Assembly: GCA_017650105.1 (NCBI GenBank)
Contig: JAGCFO010000029.1
Location: forward strand, 62,001 to 126,000
Origin: Bacteroidaceae bacterium
GTDB taxonomy: Bacteria > Bacteroidota > Bacteroidia > Bacteroidales > Bacteroidaceae
DNA: 64,000 nucleotides
Direction of reading: 5' to 3'
Every line of letters begins with the position of its first letter. The stretch's first letter is position 1. A program made the position numbers and the translations under genes. The notes under the pieces were generated by a model. The model saw only the letters and a program-made list of their open reading frames with translations. It ran no database searches and had not been told where the DNA came from. Positions 10,101 to 18,042 of this stretch are shown here, in pieces.

Positions 10101-11191
10101 TGTGGGCTCTCAACAGTCATTCCTCTTCGGGATATACTTATCTTCATAGCGCAGCAAATGATAGCTACAAGATAGTAGGGTGGACGGGCGATGCGAATGC
10201 CTCACATTGGTATCTGACTTTGGTGGAGGAGTCAGAGGAAAGAGAAATTACTAGTCGTCTTGCGGGGCTGATTCTGAAAAGCCAAGAGCTGCTCAACACA
10301 ATTTGTTCTTCGTGGAGTGCTGAAGCAACGCCCTGTAACCTTCAAACCACATCCCCTTCTTCTGACGGATATATATGGACTAATGCCCAAGAGAGTAGTG
10401 AAGGAAACATCGCTAATCTGATTGATGGCAACATTAGCACTTTTTTTCATTCCGCTTGGAATAATGGACCCGATGAGGATCATTTCCTACAAGTGGATTT
10501 GCACGAAGCAGTAGATCTTTTTTCTTTCCATTTCACCAATCGTTATAACAGCGTCTACACTTCCAATAGCGGCTTTGAGTCTCCTACTTTTATTTCTGTT
10601 ACGGGAAGTAATGACGGCGTGAACTTTCTGCCTATCACCACTCTCACTACGGACGACGGCTTGCCTTATGCTACAGGAGGGCAGAGTTCTTATGAGTCGG
10701 CTGTCTTGGGAATGTGCGGCGAAAAATACCTGCATATTCGTTTCACAGTTTTAGCAACAAACACTCAGAAGACGAGTAATGGCCATATTTTTTTTGCTTT
10801 AGGTGAATTCGGCTTCGAGTCAAGAGATTTCTCATACTCCTTGCTGCCCCGTTATAGTTCTGCAAATGAGACTCTTGTCAAAAGCCTCATGAGCGAGTTG
10901 ACGAGAGCGTCAATTGTGTTGGCTTCAGGTACTACACAGAGGATTGCTTCGGAAACGGAAATCCTACAAGGGTATTTTGATGCGTTGATGGCTTGGGCTG
11001 AAGCACCCTTTGTCAGAGGGGATGTGAATCTTGATGGGGAGGTAAATGTGTCGGATGTTACAGCTCTGGTAAGCATCATCCTTGAAAGTACCTCTTCTTC
11101 TCAGAGCATTGAGAATGCAGATATTAATGAGGATGGGGCAGTTAATGTATCGGATGTTACGGCTTTGGTTTCCATCATCCTACAGAAATAA
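7112..11191 (+). CDS. Secreted M60-like metallopeptidase with ricin-like, discoidin-like and dockerin-like modules
   Basis: Probable exported zinc peptidase acting on glycoproteins such as mucins. I start it at ATG 7112, which gives a clear signal peptide (MKKAISFFVILLCPLILRA); the in-frame TTG at 7088 only adds polar residues. The 1359 residues read as: ricin/beta-trefoil-like module (about 25-150), peptidase core with HESGH at 525-529 and the downstream Glu542 expected of the HExGH...E gluzincin pattern, a second beta-trefoil-like module (about 905-1040), an F5/8-type discoidin-like domain (about 1060-1235), and two dockerin-type repeats ending the protein (from about 1303; each with VNVSDVTALVSIIL). 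M60 peptidases of gut Bacteroidota cleave O-glycosylated proteins. Standing alone with no susC/susD pair nearby is notable. Substrate is inferred from family knowledge. Confidence 0.86.
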   Translation: MKKAISFFVILLCPLILRAALTSGVYKVQNVSYGRYMYEDFSSGGISTSTSYADGDYEKLWKVTVNGTNVTLQNIYTGHYAQTQTTTSAQFMCGANATSFALTTNADGSYMFKSGSYMHCAATQSYYVVNWWDSNSTPSMWNLEPVNLTDAEIASIREAFASVDDMNNNATAYNTQLALFFNDLSCSELKASYRNYSDAQLRSAMNEKGIPVALQEMGVKVKNGWADEIAPSFSAQFRVREYTPYSRADYWRNRLKATQFNDMSNPTGIYASSKDVLYVFVGEDIPANCSLRIVGLSGVEQANYSAGHVLKKGLNAIQASADRQHFWIMYTYTGNGTMDLASLPPLKIHIEGGEVAGFVDVTALDESSANALYKSVLSNANSVASTKGWDASETAFVVKGNYGVFDFMLDSYNKIWASTAYNNSYTPNYQIYKSIHWYDNVLMWEWSMMGFMKRVAEGDVGEHEHVSGGSAIYPVYCNNLALTIQGASNNNPFSTTGYTCMPGVWGIESSYNGERADFDNWCAGHESGHNNQGAINLQSCTESSNNLFSGIVTYLYGYRMSRGNTISYCASDFLSGKPFGLRDIASTHRMYYQLYLYYHVAEHKTDFYPTLFTLLRDDPMNLDSGVNSLLKFVRKCCAAANEDLTDFFQAWGFFEPLDNVTFGDYTNHTISLSQSEIDACKAEIASTYNKKNSEILFIEDRIEESYRWDPWASGNNDPRVVHGTPRSACGDLGSVNDYKVNSSTAVNPTYSSYSLSGTTLTMNGTGGVGFLVYDGSGKLVAFSNCLSFDLNASTIAEGGFSVVSISADGKKSEVKNVTEVGTDEEKLAALQSVLAKAQTYVDKKDETNTKVGFYKASALESLEEQMARAQEVIATNEASLYGSLMDSLNQSLSNIDLSTQSKVQIIPGNYYSLRNALYPNRYASINGQALTTTTSTFCSDSEKWQFVKAGEEGKYHILNKKAGTFISTLGTSTQATASATSPDEAFAFTLDDYGEGMWALNSHSSSGYTYLHSAANDSYKIVGWTGDANASHWYLTLVEESEEREITSRLAGLILKSQELLNTICSSWSAEATPCNLQTTSPSSDGYIWTNAQESSEGNIANLIDGNISTFFHSAWNNGPDEDHFLQVDLHEAVDLFSFHFTNRYNSVYTSNSGFESPTFISVTGSNDGVNFLPITTLTTDDGLPYATGGQSSYESAVLGMCGEKYLHIRFTVLATNTQKTSNGHIFFALGEFGFESRDFSYSLLPRYSSANETLVKSLMSELTRASIVLASGTTQRIASETEILQGYFDALMAWAEAPFVRGDVNLDGEVNVSDVTALVSIILESTSSSQSIENADINEDGAVNVSDVTALVSIILQK

Positions 11192-11207
11192 AAGAGTAGA
11201 AATAAAA

Positions 11208-11882
11208 ATGATGAAAAAGAGTTTGCTGCTGCAGGCATTGACGAAATTTCTTTTGGGAGTTGTTGTCTTGGGCGTGTTGATATTTTTTTCTGCAGGCTCT
11301 TTCCGTTTCTGGAACGGATGGCTGCTGATGGGCGTGCTGTTCGTTCCTATGTTTGTGGCGGGACTGATATTGCTTGCTAAGAATCCTCAGCTCCTTGCTA
11401 AACGCTTGAATGCAAAAGAGGAACAGCAGGAACAGAAGATGGTTGTCGCGTTGAGCGGGATGCTTTTCGTTGCTGTCTTTGTCTTGGCGGGATTGAATTG
11501 GCGTTTCCGCTGGTGCATATTGCCAAACTGGGTTGTGTGGATAGCAACGTTGCTTTTTCTGCTGTCTTACATCCTTTATGCCGAGGTGTTGCGCGAAAAC
11601 GCCTATCTTTCAAGGACTATCGAGATTCAGGAAAACCAAAAAGTCATTGATAGAGGTTTGTATGGCATCGTGAGGCATCCGATGTATATGGCTACGACGT
11701 TGCTTTTCCTGTCGATGCCCTTAGTGCTAGGATCGCTCGTCTCGTTTTTTGTAATGCTATTGTATCTTCCACTCATAGTCAAACGCATCCGAAACGAGGA
11801 AACCGTGCTCGAAACGGGTTTAGAGGGATACAAGGAATACAAGAAACGAGTGAAATACCGTTTGCTGCCTTTTGTTTGGTAG
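11208..11882 (+). CDS. Isoprenylcysteine carboxyl methyltransferase-like integral membrane protein
   Basis: A 224-residue polytopic membrane protein with about five hydrophobic segments. The C-terminal third has the signature of the PEMT/ICMT-type methyltransferase fold: RGLYGIVRHPMY (about 146-157), then a hydrophobic hairpin, then RNEETVL and GYKEYKKRVKYRLLP near the end. The RHPMY motif forms part of the S-adenosylmethionine site in ICMT enzymes. Bacterial members have no known prenylated-protein substrate, so the acceptor may be a lipid or small molecule. ATG 11208 (or 11211) is chosen over upstream starts that run inside the preceding gene. It is followed by a strong terminator at 11971. 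Confidence 0.83.
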   Translation: MMKKSLLLQALTKFLLGVVVLGVLIFFSAGSFRFWNGWLLMGVLFVPMFVAGLILLAKNPQLLAKRLNAKEEQQEQKMVVALSGMLFVAVFVLAGLNWRFRWCILPNWVVWIATLLFLLSYILYAEVLRENAYLSRTIEIQENQKVIDRGLYGIVRHPMYMATTLLFLSMPLVLGSLVSFFVMLLYLPLIVKRIRNEETVLETGLEGYKEYKKRVKYRLLPFVW

Positions 11883-11970
11883 AGATTCCGAAGTGTGATT
11901 TCTGCATTTTGAACAAAAAAGAGATGGAGTAGAAACCCTCTGAGGGTCATCATTCCTCAATGATATCTTG

Positions 11971-12016
11971 GGGCACTTGTCGCGTACTTTTGCGATAAGT
12001 GCCCTAATTTTTTTTC
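11971..12016. terminator. Rho-independent terminator between convergent genes
   Basis: GGGCACTT at 11971-11978 pairs with AAGTGCCC at 11997-12004, extended inward by GTCGC against GCGAT to about 13 pairs with a loop of about 8 nt. A run of eight or more T follows on the + strand. It lies between the methyltransferase-like gene and the convergent gene ending at 12100 and may serve both. Confidence 0.85.
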
Positions 12017-12099
12017 TATTAGTGAGATTACCGAAAGAGAAACTCAACTGAAACCACAATGGAAATAGAATTTCCATTATTTTTCAGCCTTTTCTTTCT

Positions 12100-13320
12100 C
12101 TACTTGTATTTTTTCAATAGTTTGCTGATAGCCTTGTCAAGTGATTCGGTAGGTTCGATGATGTTGTAGTCTTCCCAGAAATTTGGATCAAGAAAGTAAT
12201 CGACTCGGTCAAAGAACGTGTCGTGCGAATTGAATGAGTCTCTCCCTAAAATAGGATGGATACCATCTGTCGCTCTGTCGGTAACAACCATCTCGCAGAA
12301 GGCTGTGAAGGAGGTGGCCAGAAGCCTTCGTTTCCAGTCGCAGTTGAAGCGGAACGTGTTGCGGATATAGCTGATGCGGGTGACACCGTTTTCTTGCTTG
12401 TAGTCTACCAGCAGGCTCAGTTCTTTAGGCTTGAAACGGACTCCTCTTGGCTTCTTGAAGAGCATGTAGAGAGTCGCTTTAAGGGGATCGCTCATATCGA
12501 GTGTTAGTTCGGCTCGTGTGAAAGAGAGCGTCTCGCAGTCAATGTAGAACCGGCCGAAATAGAGAGCATAAGGTTGTAAGGTATATGGCGAAATGGCAAC
12601 GACGTATTGTAGCCTATCATTGATGGTAGCATGAGGAAGCAGTTCAAAGGCGTAGTTATCCAGTTCTTTTTCGTTGAGGAGAAAGTCGAGATTTTTAACT
12701 ATGTCAAGCTGGACAGGTAGCACGGGTCCTCCGAGAACTTTCACTCCGAGGGTATCGCTCTGCTTCGGGCTTAGCAACCTTCGTCCCTTGATGATAGCTA
12801 CTTTATCGCGTCCTATGCCTCTGTCGTAAGGAGTTTTATACATGTCCATCACTCCTTCGGCAACATAGATGTAATGTTGACGTTTCATAGCCGTTTCGCG
12901 GTAGAAACACTTGTATAGCTCGGGAGAAGAGCTATAGTTGTCGGGAATCTTCTCGATGGCAATGTTTACAAGTTCGCGTGGGTCTCCTGTCCAAACAACT
13001 ACTTCAGGGAGGGCGATAGGTGCAGGTTTGAGCTTGATGTTGAACCCGTCAGGCGGGTTTTCTTGAATGTGTAGATGTTCACTTCGGTAGCCTAAACGAG
13101 AGATGGTGATGTCAGCAGGAAGCCGATCAACTTTCAAAGTGAAAAAACCGTCGTCGTTTGTCACAACAGCCACATCTGTACCGTCAACAGAGATACTTGC
13201 CTGAGCTATGCGTTCACCAGACTTTTCATTGGCGACAGTGCCGCTAAACACGGTATGCTGAGCTGCAACGCCCAAACAAACGGTGAGCATATAAAAGAGT
13301 ATGAGGGCGAAACGTTTCAT
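12100..13320 (-). CDS. Exported protein with N-terminal carboxypeptidase-regulatory-like domain
   Basis: A 406-residue secreted or periplasmic protein. ATG 13320 gives a signal peptide (MKRFALILFYMLTVCLGVAAQ); an upstream ATG at 13356 only adds a polar leader. Residues about 22-100 form a CarboxypepD_reg-like beta sandwich (TVFSGTVANEKSG, TNDDGFFTLKV, ITISRLGYRSE) of the kind found at the N-terminus of TonB-dependent receptors. The remaining 300 residues are not a beta-barrel receptor and I do not recognise them with certainty; similar free-standing proteins are common and uncharacterised in Bacteroidales. It is monocistronic, convergent with the methyltransferase-like gene and divergent from the polysaccharide locus. 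Confidence 0.8.
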   Translation of the reverse strand: MKRFALILFYMLTVCLGVAAQHTVFSGTVANEKSGERIAQASISVDGTDVAVVTNDDGFFTLKVDRLPADITISRLGYRSEHLHIQENPPDGFNIKLKPAPIALPEVVVWTGDPRELVNIAIEKIPDNYSSSPELYKCFYRETAMKRQHYIYVAEGVMDMYKTPYDRGIGRDKVAIIKGRRLLSPKQSDTLGVKVLGGPVLPVQLDIVKNLDFLLNEKELDNYAFELLPHATINDRLQYVVAISPYTLQPYALYFGRFYIDCETLSFTRAELTLDMSDPLKATLYMLFKKPRGVRFKPKELSLLVDYKQENGVTRISYIRNTFRFNCDWKRRLLATSFTAFCEMVVTDRATDGIHPILGRDSFNSHDTFFDRVDYFLDPNFWEDYNIIEPTESLDKAISKLLKKYK

Positions 13321-13469
13321 AATGGTGCAAATAACGTCATTTTCTTTGAAAATCAAAAATGTAAAAGCATTTTTTTTGTTAAATCCTTTTTTATTCTAAA
13401 TCCCATTGGATGAAGAAAGAATCTTGCAGGGGAGGCAAAGCAAAAAAAGATATCTTTTCTGAAAAAATG

Positions 13470-13675
13470 TTTTCCCCTTTTCCGAATTCTTTGTACCTTT
13501 GCAACCAGTGTTTTTGCCCATGATTGCATTTTTGCTAGGCAAACATCATTGTAATTTCTTTAAGTGCTTGGGAATTAGTGCTTTACTTTGTTCCTGAGGA
13601 GCTATTATTACATTCTTTTGCTCTATAATAGCATTTCGGTTTTTCTTTTAGATTCCCTTTTATAGTCACTATACG
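13470..13675 (+). promoter_or_regulatory. Promoter and long leader of the polysaccharide locus
   Basis: The 355-nt gap before the 13676 gene holds a -7 box TACCTTTG at 13494-13501 matching TAnnTTTG, with a T-rich -33 region (TTTT at 13470-13473, 20 nt upstream) that matches TTTG at three of four bases. The leader is about 165 nt. It contains GCTATTAT at 13601-13608 complementary to ATAATAGC at 13625-13632 (8-bp stem, 16-nt loop). No uptake or UpxY-like regulator gene is nearby. The fragment TGAAGAAAGAATCTTGC at 13411-13427 resembles the end of the 60-bp dispersed repeat. Confidence 0.6.
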
Positions 13676-14398
13676 ATGATTCCGAAAATCATTCACTATT
13701 GTTGGTTCGGTAGGGGCGAGATGCCAGAGCTTGCTAAGATGTGTATTGCATCGTGGCACAAGTGTATGCCTGATTGGGAGTACAAGCTATGGAACGAAGA
13801 TAACTTCGATGTGACATCTGTTCCTTATGTGAAAGAAGCCTATGAAGCGCGTAAGTATGCCTTTGTAACTGATTACGTTCGACTTTGGGCACTCTACAAT
13901 GAAGGTGGCGTATATATGGATACTGACGTGGAGACACTGAAATCTTATGATGACTTGCTGCATCTTACAGCTTTTACAGGTTACGAAGGCAGCAAGAGTT
14001 GCCCCCCGGTTACGGGCACTATGGCAAGCGATGCTGGGGGAGAATGGGTGAAAGAGCAGTTGGATGATTATGAAGGAGCACATTTCCTTATGTCTGATGG
14101 TACCTTGGACATGACATCAAACACGCAGCGTATATCAAAGATTATGCGCGACAATGGATTCGTTCAGGACGGGACTTATAGAGTATATAAGGACTTGCAT
14201 GTGTTCCCGTGCGAATATTTCTGTCCCCGCCTCACAAGTGGTGAAGTTGTTATTTCAGAAAAAACATATTGTGATCATCACTTTATGGGTTCGTGGAACA
14301 ACAAAAAGGTTAAAGGAATAAAGGGCTTAATACTATGCCTTGCTGGATCCAAGATGAAAGTTAGAATGATAAAACTAAAACGCAAACTGTTTGGGTAG
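13676..14398 (+). CDS. DXD-containing capsular polysaccharide glycosyltransferase (Gly_transf_sug type)
   Basis: A 240-residue glycosyltransferase of the OCH1/Gly_transf_sug type. It starts with MIPKIIHYCWFGRGE, the classic N-terminus of this family, and carries YAFVTDYVRLWALYNEGGVY followed by the DXD metal site D82-T-D84. Such enzymes use a nucleotide-sugar donor and are common first-listed genes of Bacteroidales glycan loci. It is cytosolic, without a signal peptide. It is the first gene after the promoter at 13494 and is 90 nt before the WecB gene. The sugar transferred cannot be told. Confidence 0.88.
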   Translation: MIPKIIHYCWFGRGEMPELAKMCIASWHKCMPDWEYKLWNEDNFDVTSVPYVKEAYEARKYAFVTDYVRLWALYNEGGVYMDTDVETLKSYDDLLHLTAFTGYEGSKSCPPVTGTMASDAGGEWVKEQLDDYEGAHFLMSDGTLDMTSNTQRISKIMRDNGFVQDGTYRVYKDLHVFPCEYFCPRLTSGEVVISEKTYCDHHFMGSWNNKKVKGIKGLILCLAGSKMKVRMIKLKRKLFG

Positions 14399-14488
14399 GC
14401 AATCATGATAGCTGTAATAAATTCCTCTCCCTCTGTATGAGAAAATGAAGTCTCTTTTCCTGCAGTCTTTCAACATTTAAATAAATAA

Positions 14489-15643
14489 ATGAAACGCATA
14501 CTTCTCGTTTTTGGGACGCGTCCTGAGGCTATTAAAATGTGCCCTCTAGTGAAGGAGTTTCAAAAACACCCCACTGAAATTGAGACACTTGTTTGTGTGA
14601 CAGGTCAACATCGCGAGATGCTCGATCAAGTGCTTCGTATCTTTGAAGTAATGCCTGATTATGATCTTAATATTATGCAGCCGGGGCAGGACCTTTACGA
14701 TGTAACATCTCGTGTGCTGCTGGGTATGCGCGAAGTACTTGAAGAAACGCATCCTGATGTAGTACTTGTTCATGGTGACACTACAACTTCAACTGCAGCA
14801 GCTTTGGCTGCTTTCTATAAGCAAATACCCGTCGGGCACGTGGAAGCGGGACTTCGGACAGGCAACATCTACAGTCCATGGCCTGAAGAGATGAACCGTC
14901 AGCTAACGAGCAGAATAGCTACTTACCATTTTTCGCCAACACAACTCAGTCGTGAGAACCTGTTACGGGAAGGCATTGATGAGAAAAAGATTTTTGTCAC
15001 GGGGAACACGGTGATTGATGCACTTTACATGGTGGTAGAGAAACTAAGAAAGGATGAAGCCCTAAGGAATTCGCAAAAACGAATTCTATTAAGTTCCGGA
15101 TATGACACTGAGCGTTTGGCTGAGGAACGAAGACTCATCTTGATTACAGGGCATCGCCGTGAGAATTTTGGAGAAGGATTCATTCATATATGCAAGGCAA
15201 TTAAGGATTTGTCTAAGAAATATCCTCGGGTGGATTTTGTATATCCTATGCATCTTAATCCCAATGTGCGCAAACCTATTCATCAGGTGTTTGGGGAAGA
15301 CTTAAGCCATTTTGATAATTTGTTTTTTATTGAGCCGTTAGAGTATCTGTCGTTTGTCTATCTAATGGAGAAAAGCACGATTGTACTAACTGACTCCGGT
15401 GGTATCCAAGAGGAAGTTCCGGGGTTGGGTAAGCCTGTTTTGGTGATGCGTGATACAACAGAACGCCCCGAGGCATTGTCAGCAGGAACAGTCAAACTTG
15501 TTGGAACAGATTACAATCGTATTCACAATGAGGTGAGTCGGCTGTTAGAGGATGCAGACTATTATAGTGTGATGGCGCATGCTGTTAACCCTTATGGAGA
15601 CGGCCTGGCTTGCCAACGAATAGTGGATACGCTGAAAGTTTGA
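14489..15643 (+). CDS. wecB: UDP-N-acetylglucosamine 2-epimerase (non-hydrolysing)
   Basis: Interconverts UDP-GlcNAc and UDP-ManNAc, giving the ManNAc donor precursor for the surface glycan. The 384-residue length and GT-B-like fold match WecB. Key features: LLVFGTRPEAIKM at 5-17, TGQHREM near 38-44, VHGDTTTS with Asp97, HVEAGLRTG with Glu119, PWPEEMNR with Glu133, the GHRREN motif in the C-terminal half, and TDSGGIQEE for UDP binding. These align with the E. coli catalytic residues Asp95, Glu117 and Glu131 with an offset of two. The sequence is WecB-like and not WbpI-like. Downstream genes are the polysaccharide locus; no ManNAcA dehydrogenase (wecC) is seen nearby. Confidence 0.95.
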   Translation: MKRILLVFGTRPEAIKMCPLVKEFQKHPTEIETLVCVTGQHREMLDQVLRIFEVMPDYDLNIMQPGQDLYDVTSRVLLGMREVLEETHPDVVLVHGDTTTSTAAALAAFYKQIPVGHVEAGLRTGNIYSPWPEEMNRQLTSRIATYHFSPTQLSRENLLREGIDEKKIFVTGNTVIDALYMVVEKLRKDEALRNSQKRILLSSGYDTERLAEERRLILITGHRRENFGEGFIHICKAIKDLSKKYPRVDFVYPMHLNPNVRKPIHQVFGEDLSHFDNLFFIEPLEYLSFVYLMEKSTIVLTDSGGIQEEVPGLGKPVLVMRDTTERPEALSAGTVKLVGTDYNRIHNEVSRLLEDADYYSVMAHAVNPYGDGLACQRIVDTLKV

Positions 15644-15666
15644 TTTTTTTATATGTCGTCAGTTTT

Positions 15667-17094
15667 ATGATCTCATATTTTCCAAAGTTTTTTTCTAGTA
15701 GAGCTATTTATTTGTATTTGGCTTTATTGCTCGTCGTGACAGCCCTTTTCGGTCATCCCATGAAATGGTATTGGTGGCTGTTTGGAGTGGTAGAGGTGAT
15801 AGGCTTTTTTTATCTAAGCAGTCAATTGACAATAGAATGGGGACGGTGTACGGATAGGTTATTTGAGAAAAAACTATTTAGCACATCGTTGATCATCCGA
15901 GTTGTATATGTGGTTTTTAGCTATTTCTTTTATATTGAAGTATCTGGCGATTTCATGGGTTTTGGAGCCGCAGATGCAAACACTTATCACCTTCTATCGA
16001 TACGTGGAGCTGAAATGATATCTTCAGGGCAGTTCAATTTTAAGGAACAGTTTGACTCTTTGGGCTTTTTCTCACGTGGCGTTGATATATCAGATATGGG
16101 ATTTCCTCTTCTTCAGAGTATTGTTTACTTCTTTTCGGGGAATTCAAGAATCATTTCACGTTTAGTAAATTGCCTTTTTAGTGCTTGCACAGCATTGTAT
16201 GTATATCGTTTTTCAAAGAGAAATTTTGGAGAGAACATCGCAAGGATGACTGCAGTTTTTTTCATGTTAATGCCGAATTTCATCTATTATTGCAGTGTCC
16301 AGTTAAAAGAGACCGTGATGTTGTTTATAACGGTTATGTTTGTTGAGTGTGCCGATAGGCTTATTCATGAAAAAAAAATAGAGTTAAAGCGAATGCTTTT
16401 CGTCTTGTCCTATGGCTTGCTGATGTTTTTTTTCAGAGCTGTGCTTTGTTATGTCCTTTTTATATCCTTGTTTGTAGCTTTGGTTTTAACTAGTTCCCGG
16501 TTGGCAAGGCGAGGACGGAATCTGCTATTTGGACTTGTTACTGTTTTATTTATTGGTGTGGTATGGGGTAATTTGATTCGCGAAGAAATAGTATGGGGGC
16601 AATACCAAGATTTACAGACAGACCAACAAAACAACTTGGAGTGGCGTGCTGAACGTGAGGGTGGTAATCAACTGGCGAGATATGCTGGTTCAGCCGTCTT
16701 TGCACCTTTGATTTTTACAATTCCATTTCCGACAATGGTTGATATTCCAGACCAGGAGAACCAACAGATGATACACGGGGGAAACTATGTGAAGAATATC
16801 ACGTCGTTCTTTACAATTATTGCGCTTATTTCTCTTTTGATGACTCGAAAGTGGAAAGAGCATGTGTTACCTGCTGCATTTTTCATAGGTTATCTTGTAG
16901 TCCTCGTGTTCAGCAATTATGCACAGTCAGAGCGCTTTCATATACCAATTTTGCCTTTTTCTTTGATGTTTGCAGCTTATGGTGTTTCGCTGATTACCAA
17001 TAAGCATAAGTTGTGGTTCCAATATTGGTTGCTGTTAATTTTTGTGGCAAATATCGGGTGGGCTTGGTTCAAATTGCGCGGAAGAGGAATGTAA
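15667..17094 (+). CDS. Polytopic membrane protein, GT-C-type glycosyltransferase or Wzy-like polymerase
   Basis: A 475-residue integral membrane protein with roughly ten to twelve hydrophobic segments. ATG 15667 is preferred; an in-frame TTG at 15610 would overlap wecB. After the second hydrophobic block the loop GFGAADANTYH (about 100-110) has an acidic residue in the place where GT39/GT-C enzymes keep a catalytic Asp or Glu. A large hydrophilic loop (about 300-385, with WRAEREGGNQLARYAG) lies between later helices. This architecture fits a lipid-linked-sugar-using transferase or an O-antigen-type polymerase. Position between WecB and a GT4 fits either role. I cannot decide between them from sequence alone. 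Confidence 0.7.
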   Translation: MISYFPKFFSSRAIYLYLALLLVVTALFGHPMKWYWWLFGVVEVIGFFYLSSQLTIEWGRCTDRLFEKKLFSTSLIIRVVYVVFSYFFYIEVSGDFMGFGAADANTYHLLSIRGAEMISSGQFNFKEQFDSLGFFSRGVDISDMGFPLLQSIVYFFSGNSRIISRLVNCLFSACTALYVYRFSKRNFGENIARMTAVFFMLMPNFIYYCSVQLKETVMLFITVMFVECADRLIHEKKIELKRMLFVLSYGLLMFFFRAVLCYVLFISLFVALVLTSSRLARRGRNLLFGLVTVLFIGVVWGNLIREEIVWGQYQDLQTDQQNNLEWRAEREGGNQLARYAGSAVFAPLIFTIPFPTMVDIPDQENQQMIHGGNYVKNITSFFTIIALISLLMTRKWKEHVLPAAFFIGYLVVLVFSNYAQSERFHIPILPFSLMFAAYGVSLITNKHKLWFQYWLLLIFVANIGWAWFKLRGRGM

Positions 17095-17115
17095 AAAAGT
17101 GTTTCGAGAAGAAAA

Positions 17116-18042
17116 ATGAAAGTATTGATTGTTGCATCCTATAACAAAGGAACTTTTGTTCCTTTCATCGTTGAACAGGTCGAAGCCTTGTGCAAACTGG
17201 GTGTAACAATAGATTATTTTGGGATAGAGGGCAAAGGGTTTATTGGGTATATGAGAAACCTTCCCGCTCTAAGAAAGAAAATCAACTCTTTCCACCCAGA
17301 TCTCATACATGCACACTATGGTTTGTCTGGCCTATTTGCTAATTTGCAGCGCAAAGTTCCTGTCATAACCACCTATCACGGAAGTGATATCAACGATCAT
17401 AAGGTACGACCGTTGTCAAAATTGTGTATGAGGTTGTCCCGATATAATATTTTCGTGTCACAGGCTACGGTAAATCTAATTCGCCCATCCCAGCGCTACG
17501 CTTTGATTCCTTGTGGAGTCGATTTGACAGAACTTCAGCTCACGGAAAAAGCAGACGCACGTAAAAAAATGGGTTTGCAAATTGACAAGAGATATGTGTT
17601 GTTTGCAGGAGCCTTTGATAACCCTGTAAAAAACGCAACCTTGGCGAAAGAGGCAGCATCTCTACTTTCGGATGTTAATCTTCTGGAACTGAAGGGTTAT
17701 TCACGTGAGGAGGTGACGCTGTTGATGTGTGCTGTTGATGCTTTTTTACTTACATCGCACACTGAGGGCTCCCCTCAAGTTGTCAAGGAGGCAATGGCTT
17801 GCGGATGCCCTATTGTCTCGGTGGATGTGGGAGATGTAAGAGAGAGATTGCAAATGGTGGACGGTTGCTTCGTTGCAGATGATAGAAGTCCGGAAACTCT
17901 TGCTGAATTGCTAAAAAAAGCATTTGATTTTTGTGGTCGTACTAATGGAAGAGAGCGGATAAAAGAACAAAAGTTGACGAACGACAAAGTAGCGGAACGA
18001 CTTAAAAATCTTTATTCTCAGTTAACGAAAGAAAGCGAATGA
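17116..18042 (+). CDS. GT4-family glycosyltransferase
   Basis: A 308-residue GT-B retaining glycosyltransferase. The N-terminal domain includes PDLIHAHYGLSG (about 66-77) and TYHGSDIN (about 91-98), typical of GT4. The C-terminal donor domain has the E-x7-E motif, Glu217 to Glu225 in TEGSPQVVKE, followed by ACGCPIVSVDVGDVRE. It is shorter than the usual 360-400 residues of GT4 but both domains look complete. The stop codon overlaps the start of the FemAB-like gene (ATGA at 18039-18042), so the two are translationally coupled. Likely donor: a UDP- or GDP-hexose, not specified. Confidence 0.88.
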   Translation: MKVLIVASYNKGTFVPFIVEQVEALCKLGVTIDYFGIEGKGFIGYMRNLPALRKKINSFHPDLIHAHYGLSGLFANLQRKVPVITTYHGSDINDHKVRPLSKLCMRLSRYNIFVSQATVNLIRPSQRYALIPCGVDLTELQLTEKADARKKMGLQIDKRYVLFAGAFDNPVKNATLAKEAASLLSDVNLLELKGYSREEVTLLMCAVDAFLLTSHTEGSPQVVKEAMACGCPIVSVDVGDVRERLQMVDGCFVADDRSPETLAELLKKAFDFCGRTNGRERIKEQKLTNDKVAERLKNLYSQLTKESE

